Assembly (NCBI GenBank): GCA_021823365.1
Contig: JAKAOD010000052.1
Location: 1-11,296, forward strand
DNA length: 11,296 nucleotides
Direction of reading: 5' to 3'
DNA from: Actinomycetes bacterium
GTDB taxonomy: Bacteria > Actinomycetota > Acidimicrobiia > Acidimicrobiales > Bog-793
In this document: positions 1 through 7,611 of the stretch, one piece after another
How the letters are laid out: each line of letters opens with the position of its first letter
Numbering within the stretch: the stretch's first letter is position 1
Notes under the pieces: model-generated
Databases searched by the model: none
What the model saw: only the letters and a program-made list of their open reading frames with translations
Told to the model about the DNA's origin: nothing
Position numbers and translations under genes: made by a program

Positions 1-63
1 TTACGGTCGAGCATCCGGCGATTCTCAGTCGCTGCTCGCGCGCTGCTGCCCCTTCCACCACGT

Positions 64-626
64 TTAGCTCATCGCGCCGCTCCAGCGCCGCGCCGCGTCC
101 AGCCGCGCCCACACCCAACGGCCACCTGGCGTGACCTCGAGGGTTGTGAAACTGCACTCCTCTGCCACAGGCACCGTGCTCGCCTCCTCACTCCCGTCGC
201 GTTCCAGCCGTGCTCGTGCCAGGACGGCCCGACGCTCTGCCGCCAGAGTCAGCCCGCAGCGGCATCGGACCGCTGCGCCGGCGCGATGACCCGCGTACCT
301 GGCACGCTGCGCGCCAGCCCGCCAGCCCCCTCCGCAGGCAACGGTCTCACCTGGCAGGTCATCGACGTGTTGACCAAGCGCCTGACGTCGTCGGCGGCCG
401 GCCGGAGCCTGTGGAGCTCGACCTTGGACCACTCACCGACGCGGGCCGCGCCGAGCGCCTTGAGCGCCCCGTCCGCGGCGGCCACGACGTCGGACCCCGG
501 CTCGTCAACGGCCGCGACGTATTGGCGCCATGGGTGTGCCAGCCAGAACGAGACGACCAACTGGTGCGTGTCGCTGCCCTCGTCCGGGCCTGCGTACCAC
601 GCCGCGGTGGCCTGTCGCTCCTCCAT
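64..626 (-). pseudogene. Unknown small protein gene, frameshifted near 258
   Basis: I do not recognise this protein. The ATG at 626 is preceded by GGGAGGAGCTCAGG, a strong ribosome site, so it is a better start than the longer in-frame ATG at 662. The first part (626 to about 258) reads as ordinary soluble protein with motifs such as QLVVSFWLAHPWRQYVAAVD, then hits a TGA at 249-251. Protein-like reading resumes in the frame one base back (LTLAAERRAVLARARLERDG) and ends at a TAA at 64-66. Joining the two frames by a -1 step gives 187 residues. There are no membrane segments or signal peptide. It lies downstream of, and on the same strand as, the larger unknown gene ending at 870. It is either a pseudogene or a one-base assembly error; programmed frameshifting is possible, but I see no classic slippery site. 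Confidence 0.5.
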
Positions 627-792
627 CCTGAGCTCCTCCCGGCCCCGGTCCCCTACCGGCACCGACCCTACCCACCGCCTGGGGCGGCGACCACCGCTCG
701 CGCTCGGACGCGGTCGCCTCAGGCCGGCGCCACCCCCCTGGTGTAGCTGTCGCGTCAGCCGCCCACGACATCACCGCGAGTACGGGGAGCGA

Positions 793-811
793 CCGACGGT
801 GTGACCGTCGG
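793..811 (-). terminator. Hairpin between two minus-strand genes
   Basis: A perfect 8-bp inverted repeat, CCGACGGT-GTG-ACCGTCGG, lies 59 bases past the stop of the gene ending at 870 and about 167 bases before the next minus-strand gene. No T-run follows it on either strand, so its role as a terminator is inferred from position and stem only. The rest of 627-869 contains no convincing gene: a minus-strand frame is open through it but shows no ribosome site or family signal. Confidence 0.35.
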
Positions 812-869
812 GGTTGACCGCCTCGAGGCGCGGCCCACGCCTCGCCACACCGACGGCATGCCGGAGCCT

Positions 870-2392
870 TCACGCCCCCCGCTGTGCCCGCCGCCCCCTC
901 AGCTCGGCCAACAGTCGACCGGAGAAGAGCTCCCGGGCCCCGTTGTGGTGAACGAAGTCCGCAACTTCCTCGTCTGAGTAGCGCGCGCCGAGCGCTTCGA
1001 GCAGCGACTCGGCCCGAGCACGATCCGACTGGCTGAGCTTCTCCCCGCCCGACAGCTCCCGATAAGATAAGGCCCCGCGAGCCGCGTCCACGCCTGCTCC
1101 GAGCGGCGGGCGAGCTCCCGCGCCACCCTCTCGGCTTGCTCCCGCTCCTCTGCCGCCCGCGCCCTCCGATCACGCCAGGCGGCAACGAGGTCCGATGACT
1201 GCTCGCGAAACGCCGTCGCCTCGGCGATACACGCTTCGACCGCCTCGGCGAGTGCTCCCTTCAGCCAGGCCGTCGCCTCGGCGATCGTCGAGAACTGCGG
1301 GAGTCCCCCCGTGTGGACAGCCCCGAGGGAGAGCATCGCTGCACCGCAAGCAACGAGGTTGTCGTGCACCTCCCACTCACCGTGCGTGCGCGGCAAGAAA
1401 TCGGCAAAGGCTTCCCAGAGATCGTCCGAGGCGTCCCAGTCCTCCGTGTCGAGGCCGCTGGCGACGAGGTCCGCCCCGTGGCGGATGCCCACCTGGAGGT
1501 CGCGTCCCTCGTCCTCGCCGGGCCCGAGGTGCTCCTCGAGGACGACGATCTCCTGGCCGCCGATCGTCGCCTCGTACCACTCATCGGGCTCCGCTCCCCG
1601 GTACCGGGTCCAGGTGGAGGTCACGTACGCCAGCCCGAGATCGCCAAGAGCGAACTCAAGGACCACCTCGGCGGGCATCTCGCCGGGCTCCTTGGGCCGG
1701 GCGCCGGCCGTCAGGTAGTACACGGTCGCGTTCAGGACCTCGATGCTCCCGGCGCCGGCGAAGACGTCTGCGAGTGCGGCCCCGCCCTCGACCGCCTCCA
1801 CGGCCCCCTTTGCCTGCCGGTAGTCGGTGCCAGCGTGCAGAAGTGCCCAGCGGAGCGCCGGCCAGACGTCGGCGCCGGTGATGCCGCTGTTGGCGACGTA
1901 GGCGTGGCGGACGAAGAACCGCGCCCCGCAGTCACAACGCCACCCCGCCTCATCGACCAGCCGTGCCGACTGTTGCTTGCCACAGCCAGGGCAGGAGATG
2001 CCTTCATCGATCTGCTCGAGCACGTCCTCGACGAATGCCCGCCAGTCGTCGTTGGTCCCCGTGTCGATCGTCTTGCGCCACGGGTAGATGCCGAGCTTCA
2101 CGGTCCACTGACCACGGCCTTCGTAGGCCGCCTCGTCGATCTCCCAGCCCGAGCAGCGCCCCTCGGCGACGGCCGGGTCCGGGAGCGAGGCGAAGAAGGC
2201 CTCGATGTCCGCCTCCCGCTCCGCTCTGCCGGGCCGCGTCGCGCGCCGCCGGGGCTCTTGCTCCCGGCACCTCGCCTCCACGAGCGCGTCGTAATCGACG
2301 CGGTTGTCGACGTCGGCGTTCGCGCCGACGATCTCTTCGATCCGGCTCCGCCAGACCTGCCTCCGCTCCGCCGAGACGACCTTCTCGCCCAT
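870..2392 (-). pseudogene. Unknown ~508-residue protein with CxxC...CxC site, frameshifted near 1085
   Basis: The family is not recognised. The ATG at 2392 is chosen over the in-frame ATG at 2459-2461 because a purine-rich GGAGGAGAGG stretch lies between the upstream gene's stop (2418) and this ATG, whereas 2461 has no ribosome site and overlaps the upstream gene. The product has an Arg/Glu-rich N-terminus and a likely metal site formed by Cys134, Cys137, Cys153 and Cys155 (CPGCG and CDCG). An acidic alpha/beta region follows to about residue 370, then a charged helix-rich or coiled-coil segment at about 385-434. Near 1085-1090 the coding signal leaves the frame: the original frame becomes Ser/Arg-rich, while the frame one base back reads DAARGALSYRELSGGEKLSQ and continues coherently to a TGA at 870. 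A GGGG run sits at the switch. A -1 step restores 507 residues. A regulatory or nucleic-acid-binding role is possible but unproven. Confidence 0.6.
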
Positions 2393-2417
2393 GCCTTGCC
2401 CTTTCTTCCTCTCCTCC

Positions 2418-3044
2418 TCACGCTGCCGCCTCCGGGTACGGCGTGAGCGACCATTCGCCATGCCGCCAGCCCGGGACCTGGTAGCACCCGTAGCCGTCAG
2501 GTGCGCGGAAGGTGCTGCGCTCTACGAAGACGAGCCGATCGTGCGAGGACCCGTAGGCGAAGTTGATCGACCGGGGGAAGTGAACGACCGTACCCCGTGT
2601 GACGAACCGCGCCACCCGCTCCGCTCAATGCACGTTCTCCCAGCAGCGAGCCCGCCGCTCGGTCGCCCACCCATTCGGCGGCTCGGGCACGAGCGCCTCG
2701 AGCCGCTCCAGCAGCCGCCTCGGGCGGCGGTCCTCGACCGGTCCCATCGACTCATCGGCCTCTTTGTAGGTGAAGTCGAAATACCCGCGCTCCCGCTGGA
2801 TCATGACGACGAGCATCCAAGTCAGACCCGGCCGGTCAGAGGCGTCCGGTGCGTTCGTGACGAGCGCGTAGAAGCCCTAGCCGACCGTCGCGCAGTCGAT
2901 GATCGAGCCGTTCTGCTGCAATGTGATCGGGAGCTCTTCCTCGAAGAACGCCCGGTCACTCATCCCCGGCTCTCGGTGCAGCGATGTCCATCCCATGACC
3001 CAACGGCGCCGGGGGCGCTCGGCCCAGAGCCCGGCCATCGACAC
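2418..3044 (-). pseudogene. DUF6927-like protein gene with two in-frame stops
   Basis: One frame runs from the start region to 2418 but is cut by TAG at 2877-2879 and TGA at 2625-2627. All three pieces read as protein: MGWTSLHREPGMSDR...DCATVG; then GFYALVTN...YFDFTYKEADESMGPVEDR...RCWENVH; then FVTRGTVVHFPRSINFAYG...VPGWRHGEWSLTPYP. The YKEADESMGP core and the MGWTS opening resemble the DUF6927 family from memory; its function is unknown to me. The family-like start is ATG 2996. GTG 3044, or ATG 3038 just inside it, has the better ribosome site (GGAGAGGGG) and would add about 16 residues. The stop lies 25 bases before the next gene, so the two probably formed an operon. The last ~37 residues recur in the gene at 7564-8001. 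It is most likely a pseudogene. Confidence 0.6.
2434..2534. repeat. Diverged direct repeat, copy 1 (C-terminal module)
   Basis: This stretch aligns without gaps to 7631-7731. By hand count about 76 of 101 bases match, with the first half near 84 percent. On the minus strand both copies encode the same C-terminal motif, YxVPGWxxGxWSLTPYP, preceded by LVF..R.TFR.P. The homology is therefore of protein-coding origin rather than a transposon end. The copies lie about 5.2 kb apart in the same orientation and bracket the ugp/oxidoreductase cassette. Confidence 0.7.
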
Positions 3045-3290
3045 GTGCAGCCCCTCTCCAGCGACGAGTGCGCCCCTCAGGCCGAGGTCGACTGCACCCA
3101 AAGGGGGCCCCAGGTGATCAAGGTGTAGCGACCAGAGCGACCGCCGAACTCCGGCGCACGCATCCACGCACGCGAAGAGTTTGCCGACCAGTCCACCTCG
3201 CGTTGGCCCGACGACGCGTGCTGTTCACCAACCGGCAGTTGACTGGGGCCGACCCATCACTGCCAACACGTCAGCCATGCATTTGGCCGA

Positions 3291-3298
3291 AGGAGGAG
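3291..3298 (+). promoter_or_regulatory. Strong ribosome binding site of ugpB
   Basis: AGGAGGAG lies seven bases before the ATG at 3306. This decides the ugpB start and shows the gene was built for efficient translation. The divergent space 3045-3290 between the leftward gene and ugpB should contain both promoters. A TTGACT at 3239-3244 could be a -35 box, but no matching -10 box stands out at the right distance, and I see no clear operator. Confidence 0.75.
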
Positions 3299-3305
3299 TA
3301 CACAG

Positions 3306-4703
3306 ATGAGCATGAAGTCGCTGCGTCTTTTCGCGCGCGCTCGCCGTCGCCCGCTGCGGGCAGCCGCAGCGCTGATGGCGGGCACTGCGCTGGCCTCGCC
3401 AGCCCTCTTCGCCAGTCAAGCATCGGCCGACACCCGGCAGGCGGCCTCCGCACCCACAACGATAACCTTCTGGGAGGCCTTCAGCGGCGAGCTCGGAACG
3501 ACCTTGCAGCACCTCGTCGACGAGTTCAACACCTCCTAGCACACCTACAAGGTCGTGCCCACCTACAAGGGCAGCTACTCCGACGTGCTCTCGGCCACCA
3601 TCGCGGCCTTCCGCGCTCATGCGGCACCCGACATCGCCCAGATCTTCGATGCCGGAACGGGCACGATGATGTTCTCGACGGGCGCGTACGTTCCCGTCCA
3701 CAGCCTGATGACCGAGTACGACCTGCCCTTCTCCACGTCGGACTTCATCGGCGGCGCCGCAAGCTACTACGAAACCGCCGGCGACCAGCTCGACTCCCTG
3801 CCATTCAACAGCTCCACTCCCGTGCTCTACTACAACAAGTCGATGCTCGCCAAGGCCGGAATCGCGGAACCTCCCAAGACCTGGACCGCGCTCTACGCAG
3901 ATGCCCAGCAGCTCGCTGCGCACGGAGCCAAGTGCGCCCTCACGTCCTCCGGGGCGTACGTGATGTGGACCGACATGGAAGAGTTCTCCGTGTGGAACGG
4001 CTTCCCGTTCGCGAGCCAAGACAACGGCTACCGCTCGATTGACGATGTCCACCTCGACCTCACCAGCGCTCCAATGGTGGCCCACATCGCGATGCTGGGG
4101 AAGCTGGCGCAAAAGGGCCTCTACCAGTGGAATGGGGTGACCAATACCACGGTCCCGCTGTTCACCAACGGCACCTGCGCGATGTACGAGCAGAGCTCGG
4201 CGTCCCTCGCCACGATCACCGCGGCGGCCCACTTTCCCTTCGGCGTCACCGAGCTGCCCGTCGTCGCAGGAGACAGGAGCGCCCCACAGAACACTGTCGT
4301 TGGCGGCGCCTCGCTCTGGGTGATGGCCGGTGCGCGCACCGACACCTACAAGGGGGACGCCGAGTTCCTCCACTTCCTGATTTCCGGACCGGCGCAAGCC
4401 TACTGGGCGAGCCACACGGGCTACGTCGCAGTCAGCAAGGCTGGCTTGAAGGCCCTGCAGAGCGAGGGGTTCTACAAGACGCACCCGAACGACGCAGTGG
4501 CGACCGCCGAGCTCACCAACAAGCCGCCCCTTCCCTACACCAGAGGCATCCGTTTGGGCTACCTGCCGGAGATCCGCCAGGACGAAGCTGCTGCCATCGC
4601 CAACGTGCTCGCCGGCAAGGAGTCGGCCGCGGCGGCCCTCGCGGCTGCTCAGTCCCAAGGTGACAAGATCCTCTCCGAGTTTGCCGCTCAATATGGCGGC
4701 TAG
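3306..4703 (+). pseudogene. ugpB: ugpB: glycerol-3-phosphate ABC transporter binding protein, amber codon at position 78
   Basis: This is the periplasmic-type binding protein of the Ugp importer, which captures sn-glycerol-3-phosphate or glycerophosphodiesters outside the membrane. The N-terminus has Arg-rich residues, a hydrophobic core and an ASA cleavage site at 39-41. There is no lipobox Cys, so a secreted rather than lipid-anchored protein is predicted. Mature motifs match E. coli UgpB: WEAFSGELG, VVPTYKGSY, PFNSSTPVLYYNK, CAM, GGASLWVM, KPPLP and RGIRLG. After FNTS the codon at 3537-3539 is TAG, followed in frame by HTYKVVPTYKG. Family members have an ordinary residue here, so a CAG-to-TAG change is the simplest explanation. 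Restart at ATG 3555 is not possible because 3555 is GTG; a GTG restart would lack the signal peptide. The other 387 codons are intact, suggesting a recent lesion, readthrough or an error. The natural stop overlaps ugpA by 11 bases. Confidence 0.9.
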
Positions 4704-5670
4704 CACCCACGTTGTCGAGGAGGGAGCGTTGCGCTTGGTCGCGGCGCCTCCTCCTCGGCGCGCGAGAAAGCCAGCCCGGGCCCGAAGCGGGGACCGACCT
4801 GTTTTCGCGAGTCGAAGCCTGCCCTATCTCCTGCTCCTGCCGCAATTGCTGATCGTCGGCGTGTTCTTCCTGTGGCCCAGCGTGCGTGTCGTGGGTGAGG
4901 CGTTCAAGCAAACCAACGCCTTCGGGCTCGATGCTCGTTTCAGTGGCCTTGCAAACTTCGTTGCCGCGCTCGCGAATGGATCCTATCTTCAGTCGATCGA
5001 GGTCACGCTGATCTTCGCGACCTCGACAACCGTTCTCTCGATGGCAGTTGGTCTCCTTGTCGCCGTGCAGGTCGAGCACACGGGTCGCAGTCGAGCCATC
5101 TACCGAACACTGTTCGTGTGGACATACGCGGTCCCCAGTGCCGTCGCCGGTGCGGTCTGGCTCTTTCTCTTCGAGCCCGGCCTCGGCCCGGGAGCACGGC
5201 TGCTCACCGACCTCGGCGTCCGGTGGAATTTCGCGCTCAACGCCGACCAAGCCATGGCGCTCATCGTCGCGCTGACCGTCTGGCAGCAGTCGGCATATGA
5301 CTTTCTCTTCTTCACGGCTGGCTTGCAGGGTGTTCCTGACATCTTGCTCGACGCCGCTGCAGTCGACGGCGCCGGTCGGTTCAGCTCCTTCTGGCGGGTG
5401 ACCTTTCCGTTGCTCGCGCCAGTGACCTTCTTCTTGCTGGTGATGGACTTCCTCTACGCGTTCTTCTCCAGCTTCGCCGTCGTCGACATCATCACCCAGG
5501 GCGGCCCTGCAGGGGCTACCAACACGCTCGTGTACCAGCTCTACCGTGACGGCTTCCAGAACGGCGATAGCGGCATCGCCGGCGCGGAGACCATCGTGCT
5601 CCTCGCGATGGCCGCCGTGCTCACGGCGGCCCAGTTCCGAATCCTCCACCGCAGGGTCCACTACCGATGA
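4693..5670 (+). CDS. ugpA: UgpA-type ABC transporter permease
   Basis: This is one of the two membrane subunits of the glycerol-3-phosphate-type importer. The 325-residue product starts with a basic, Pro/Ala/Arg-rich cytoplasmic segment of about 40 residues, longer than in E. coli UgpA (295 residues). Six likely membrane helices follow, the first at about 44-62. The EAA loop that docks the ATPase is at about 219-242 (LLDAAAVDGAGRFSSFWRVT), followed by FPLLAP. ATG 4693 overlaps the end of ugpB by 11 bases and has no clear ribosome site, which suggests translational coupling. A GTG at 4660 in the same frame would add 11 residues and is less likely. The end overlaps ugpE by ATGA. No defects are seen. 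Confidence 0.92.
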   Translation: MAASTHVVEEGALRLVAAPPPRRARKPARARSGDRPVFASRSLPYLLLLPQLLIVGVFFLWPSVRVVGEAFKQTNAFGLDARFSGLANFVAALANGSYLQSIEVTLIFATSTTVLSMAVGLLVAVQVEHTGRSRAIYRTLFVWTYAVPSAVAGAVWLFLFEPGLGPGARLLTDLGVRWNFALNADQAMALIVALTVWQQSAYDFLFFTAGLQGVPDILLDAAAVDGAGRFSSFWRVTFPLLAPVTFFLLVMDFLYAFFSSFAVVDIITQGGPAGATNTLVYQLYRDGFQNGDSGIAGAETIVLLAMAAVLTAAQFRILHRRVHYR

Positions 5671-6509
5671 GGCGGGCGCGCGGGTCACAGGTTGGCCGCC
5701 ACGCCCTACTCGTGGTGGTGGCTGTTCTGTTCGCTGCGCCGCTCTACCTCGCCGTTGTCGCCGCAAGCCGGCCGGCATCGGCCTTCCTTCGCGGGGTGCC
5801 CATGTCGCCGGGCACGCAGCTCGGGCACAACCTTTGGGAGGTCTTTTTCCACGGGCTCCCGAATTTGCCCTCGGTCGCTGCTCTGATGGCGAACTCGACC
5901 CTGATGGCGTTAGGCGTTGCCCTGGGCAAGCTGGTCCTCGCACTGCCCGCCGCGTACGCCATTGCCTTCTTTCGCTTCCGGGGTCGCACGCTTGCCTTTT
6001 GGCTGATCTTCGCAACCTTGATGATGCCCGTCGAAGTACGCTTCTTCCCGACCTATCAAGTTACGGTCCAACTCAGGATGCTGAACAGCTTTGCCGGGCT
6101 GATCCTGCCTCTGACAGCTTCTGCTACGGCAGTGTTCCTGTTCCGCCAGTTCTTCTTGACCTTCGCACTCGAGCTCGCCGACGCTGCGCAGCTCGATGGA
6201 ATCGGCCCAGTCAAGTTCCTGTTGCGCATCGTGCTACCGCTCGCTAGACCCATGCTGGCGGCGGTGTTCGTGCTGGAGTTCATCTACGGTTGGAACCAGT
6301 ACCTGTGGCCGCTCCTCGTGACCTCAGGGGGCCAGGACGCCACGATCGTAATGGGGATCCGGGAGATGATCAGTGCCGCGCAGAGCTTTGCAGTGCCCCA
6401 GTGGAACCTCGTCATGGCGGTCGCGCTCGTAGCCATGGTGCCTCCGGTCATCGTCGTGCTGGTGATGCAGCGCTGGTTCGTGCGGGGTCTGACCACGGGG
6501 ATCAACTGA
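5667..6509 (+). CDS. ugpE: UgpE-type ABC transporter permease
   Basis: This is the second membrane subunit of the importer. At 280 residues it matches the usual UgpE length. The predicted helices start at about 12-31, and the EAA loop is at about 169-193 (ELADAAQLDGIGPVKFLLRI), followed by VLPLARP. The C-terminal helices and the FVRGLTTGIN ending are typical of MalG/UgpE permeases, which commonly end in GA(V/I)K(G/E)-type sequences. Its ATG overlaps the ugpA TGA in ATGA, so the two are translationally coupled. No ugpC ATPase gene follows within the window. In many actinobacteria one unlinked MsiK-type ATPase serves several sugar importers, and that is the likely arrangement here. Confidence 0.92.
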   Translation: MRRARGSQVGRHALLVVVAVLFAAPLYLAVVAASRPASAFLRGVPMSPGTQLGHNLWEVFFHGLPNLPSVAALMANSTLMALGVALGKLVLALPAAYAIAFFRFRGRTLAFWLIFATLMMPVEVRFFPTYQVTVQLRMLNSFAGLILPLTASATAVFLFRQFFLTFALELADAAQLDGIGPVKFLLRIVLPLARPMLAAVFVLEFIYGWNQYLWPLLVTSGGQDATIVMGIREMISAAQSFAVPQWNLVMAVALVAMVPPVIVVLVMQRWFVRGLTTGIN

Positions 6510-6519
6510 ATGCCATGCA

Positions 6520-6536
6520 GGAGGGGGCCCTCCCCC
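6520..6536 (+). terminator. GC-rich hairpin after ugpE
   Basis: GGAGGG-GG-CCCTCC, or alternatively GGGGG-CCCT-CCCCC, can form a compact stem eleven bases after the ugpE stop. No T-run follows, as is common in high-GC genomes, so termination is inferred. It also sits at the left edge of the IS110 remnant and could mark the joint between the two. Confidence 0.4.
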
Positions 6537-6666
6537 GAGTGGGAACGTTGGGTTCTCTACGGCGGCGAGCCGGTGCTCGGCGTCATCGAGTCGATGAACG
6601 GCGCCCGCTACGTACATGACACCTTGGAGCTTTACGGCTGGTCGGTCGAGATCGCCGACGCGCAGA
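6535..6666 (+). mobile_element. Remnant of an IS110-type transposase gene
   Basis: A reading frame with no usable start encodes about 44 residues: EWERWVLYGGEPVLGV, then IESMNGARYVHDTLE, then GWSVEIADAQK. This resembles an N-terminal portion of DEDD transposases of the IS110 family, where an ESM/EST acidic motif and an ADAQKVKGLAP-like segment are usual. The match stops exactly after ADAQK. The rest of the transposase and any element ends are absent. The frame then runs on meaninglessly into the next gene. The fragment is non-functional and marks a past insertion and deletion between ugpE and the oxidoreductase gene. Confidence 0.7.
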
Positions 6667-6678
6667 AGAGGAGAGCGT

Positions 6679-7611
6679 ATGCGTGCAGCTGGAATAGTGC
6701 AGAAGGGCGGAGAGGTGACCTTGCTCGATCTGCCAGAACCCCGAGATCTGCGCGCCGACGAGGTGCTGATCGACGTGCGCCCTGCTGGGGTCGGCAACTG
6801 GGACGACATCGTCCGTTCCGGCGGATGGGACGTGGGAGTTGTCCCACCGATGGCGCTTGGTGTCGAAGCAGCGGGGACCGTGACGGCGGTCGGATCGGCC
6901 GTCAGGGACTACCAGATCGGCGAGGGCATTCTTACACATCCTTTGCCCCTCCGCTACCAAGGGGCCTGGGCTGAGAGGCTGATCGCTCCCGCCGAGCTTG
7001 TGGCGGCGTTACCCAAGACGGTGCCCTGGGACGTGGCGGCAGCTTTCCCGGTCCCCGCCCTCACGGCCGAGCAGGTGCTCTCCGAAGCAGTTGGGCTGCG
7101 TGACGGCGACTCCCTCCTGGTGCACGGTGCCGGAGGACCCACGGGTAGCCTGGTCGTAGCTCTCGCTGCCCTGCGCGGAGCCGACGTCATAGCCACCGCC
7201 GGGCCGGCAAGTGCTGACCGGGTTCGCCGTCTCGGGGCTCGCGCGGTATTCGACTACCGAGACGATACCTGGACCGACCAGGCTCGGGAGGCAACAGGCG
7301 GTGGTGTCCTTGCCTGCGTCAACGCGGCCCGAGGCGGCGCGGCGACAGCTCTCAGGGCGGTGAGGAGCGGTGGGCGCCTGGCCACCATCACGTCCGACCC
7401 TCCTGAGCCAGGTCGAGACATCTCCGTCACGAACGTCTATGTGCGCCCTGACGGCAACCAGTTGGCCATGTTGGTGGAGCTGCTCGCCACAGCACGGCTT
7501 TTTCTGCCCGTAGCACGCACGTTTCCGCTGGAACAGGCGGGTGCTGCCCTGGCCCACGCTGTCTCAGGTGGCTTGGGAGGCGCCGTAGTGCTGGAGGTGA
7601 ACCAGGCCTGA
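6679..7611 (+). CDS. Zinc-free alcohol dehydrogenase / quinone oxidoreductase-like protein
   Basis: This is a 310-residue member of the medium-chain dehydrogenase superfamily, quinone-oxidoreductase branch, predicted to be a cytosolic NAD(P)H-dependent reductase of unknown substrate. The N-terminal GroES-like domain covers about 1-125 (GNWDDIVRSGGW, GVEAAGTVTAVGSAV). The Cys/His pattern of structural or catalytic zinc sites is absent. The nucleotide-binding fold begins at about 147 with LVHGAGGPTGSLVVALAALR and continues to a GARAVFDYRDD segment typical of the family. ATG 6679 follows AGAAGAGGAGAGCGT, a good ribosome site, and is preferred over the frame extension to 6616, which crosses IS110 remnant sequence. 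The last 48 bases overlap a minus-strand ORF. The gene appears intact. Whether it was ever co-transcribed with ugpBAE is uncertain because of the hairpin and remnant between them. Confidence 0.88.
   Translation: MRAAGIVQKGGEVTLLDLPEPRDLRADEVLIDVRPAGVGNWDDIVRSGGWDVGVVPPMALGVEAAGTVTAVGSAVRDYQIGEGILTHPLPLRYQGAWAERLIAPAELVAALPKTVPWDVAAAFPVPALTAEQVLSEAVGLRDGDSLLVHGAGGPTGSLVVALAALRGADVIATAGPASADRVRRLGARAVFDYRDDTWTDQAREATGGGVLACVNAARGGAATALRAVRSGGRLATITSDPPEPGRDISVTNVYVRPDGNQLAMLVELLATARLFLPVARTFPLEQAGAALAHAVSGGLGGAVVLEVNQA

Noticed and set aside
1..14. ATG on the minus strand at 14 that could start a gene leaving the window
   Set aside because: Only four codons are visible and there is no ribosome site upstream.
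505..1185. Minus-strand open frame of 226 codons through the 627-869 gap
   Set aside because: It is Arg/Gly-rich and frame-shifted relative to the flanking genes, with no ribosome site. The gap is better read as intergenic.
1313..2446. Long plus-strand open frame of 377 codons
   Set aside because: It is antisense to the zinc-site gene, lacks a ribosome site, and its Pro/Arg/Leu-rich product has no protein-like motifs. The minus frame has the better codon bias and start.
3225..4706. Minus-strand open frame of 493 codons opposite ugpB
   Set aside because: It is a shadow of the ugpB reading frame in GC-rich DNA. ugpB homology on the plus strand is decisive, apart from the single amber codon.
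4513..6015. Minus-strand open frame of 500 codons opposite ugpA/ugpE
   Set aside because: Composition is Arg/Glu/Gly-rich without domains, and the plus strand carries clear permease genes with EAA loops.
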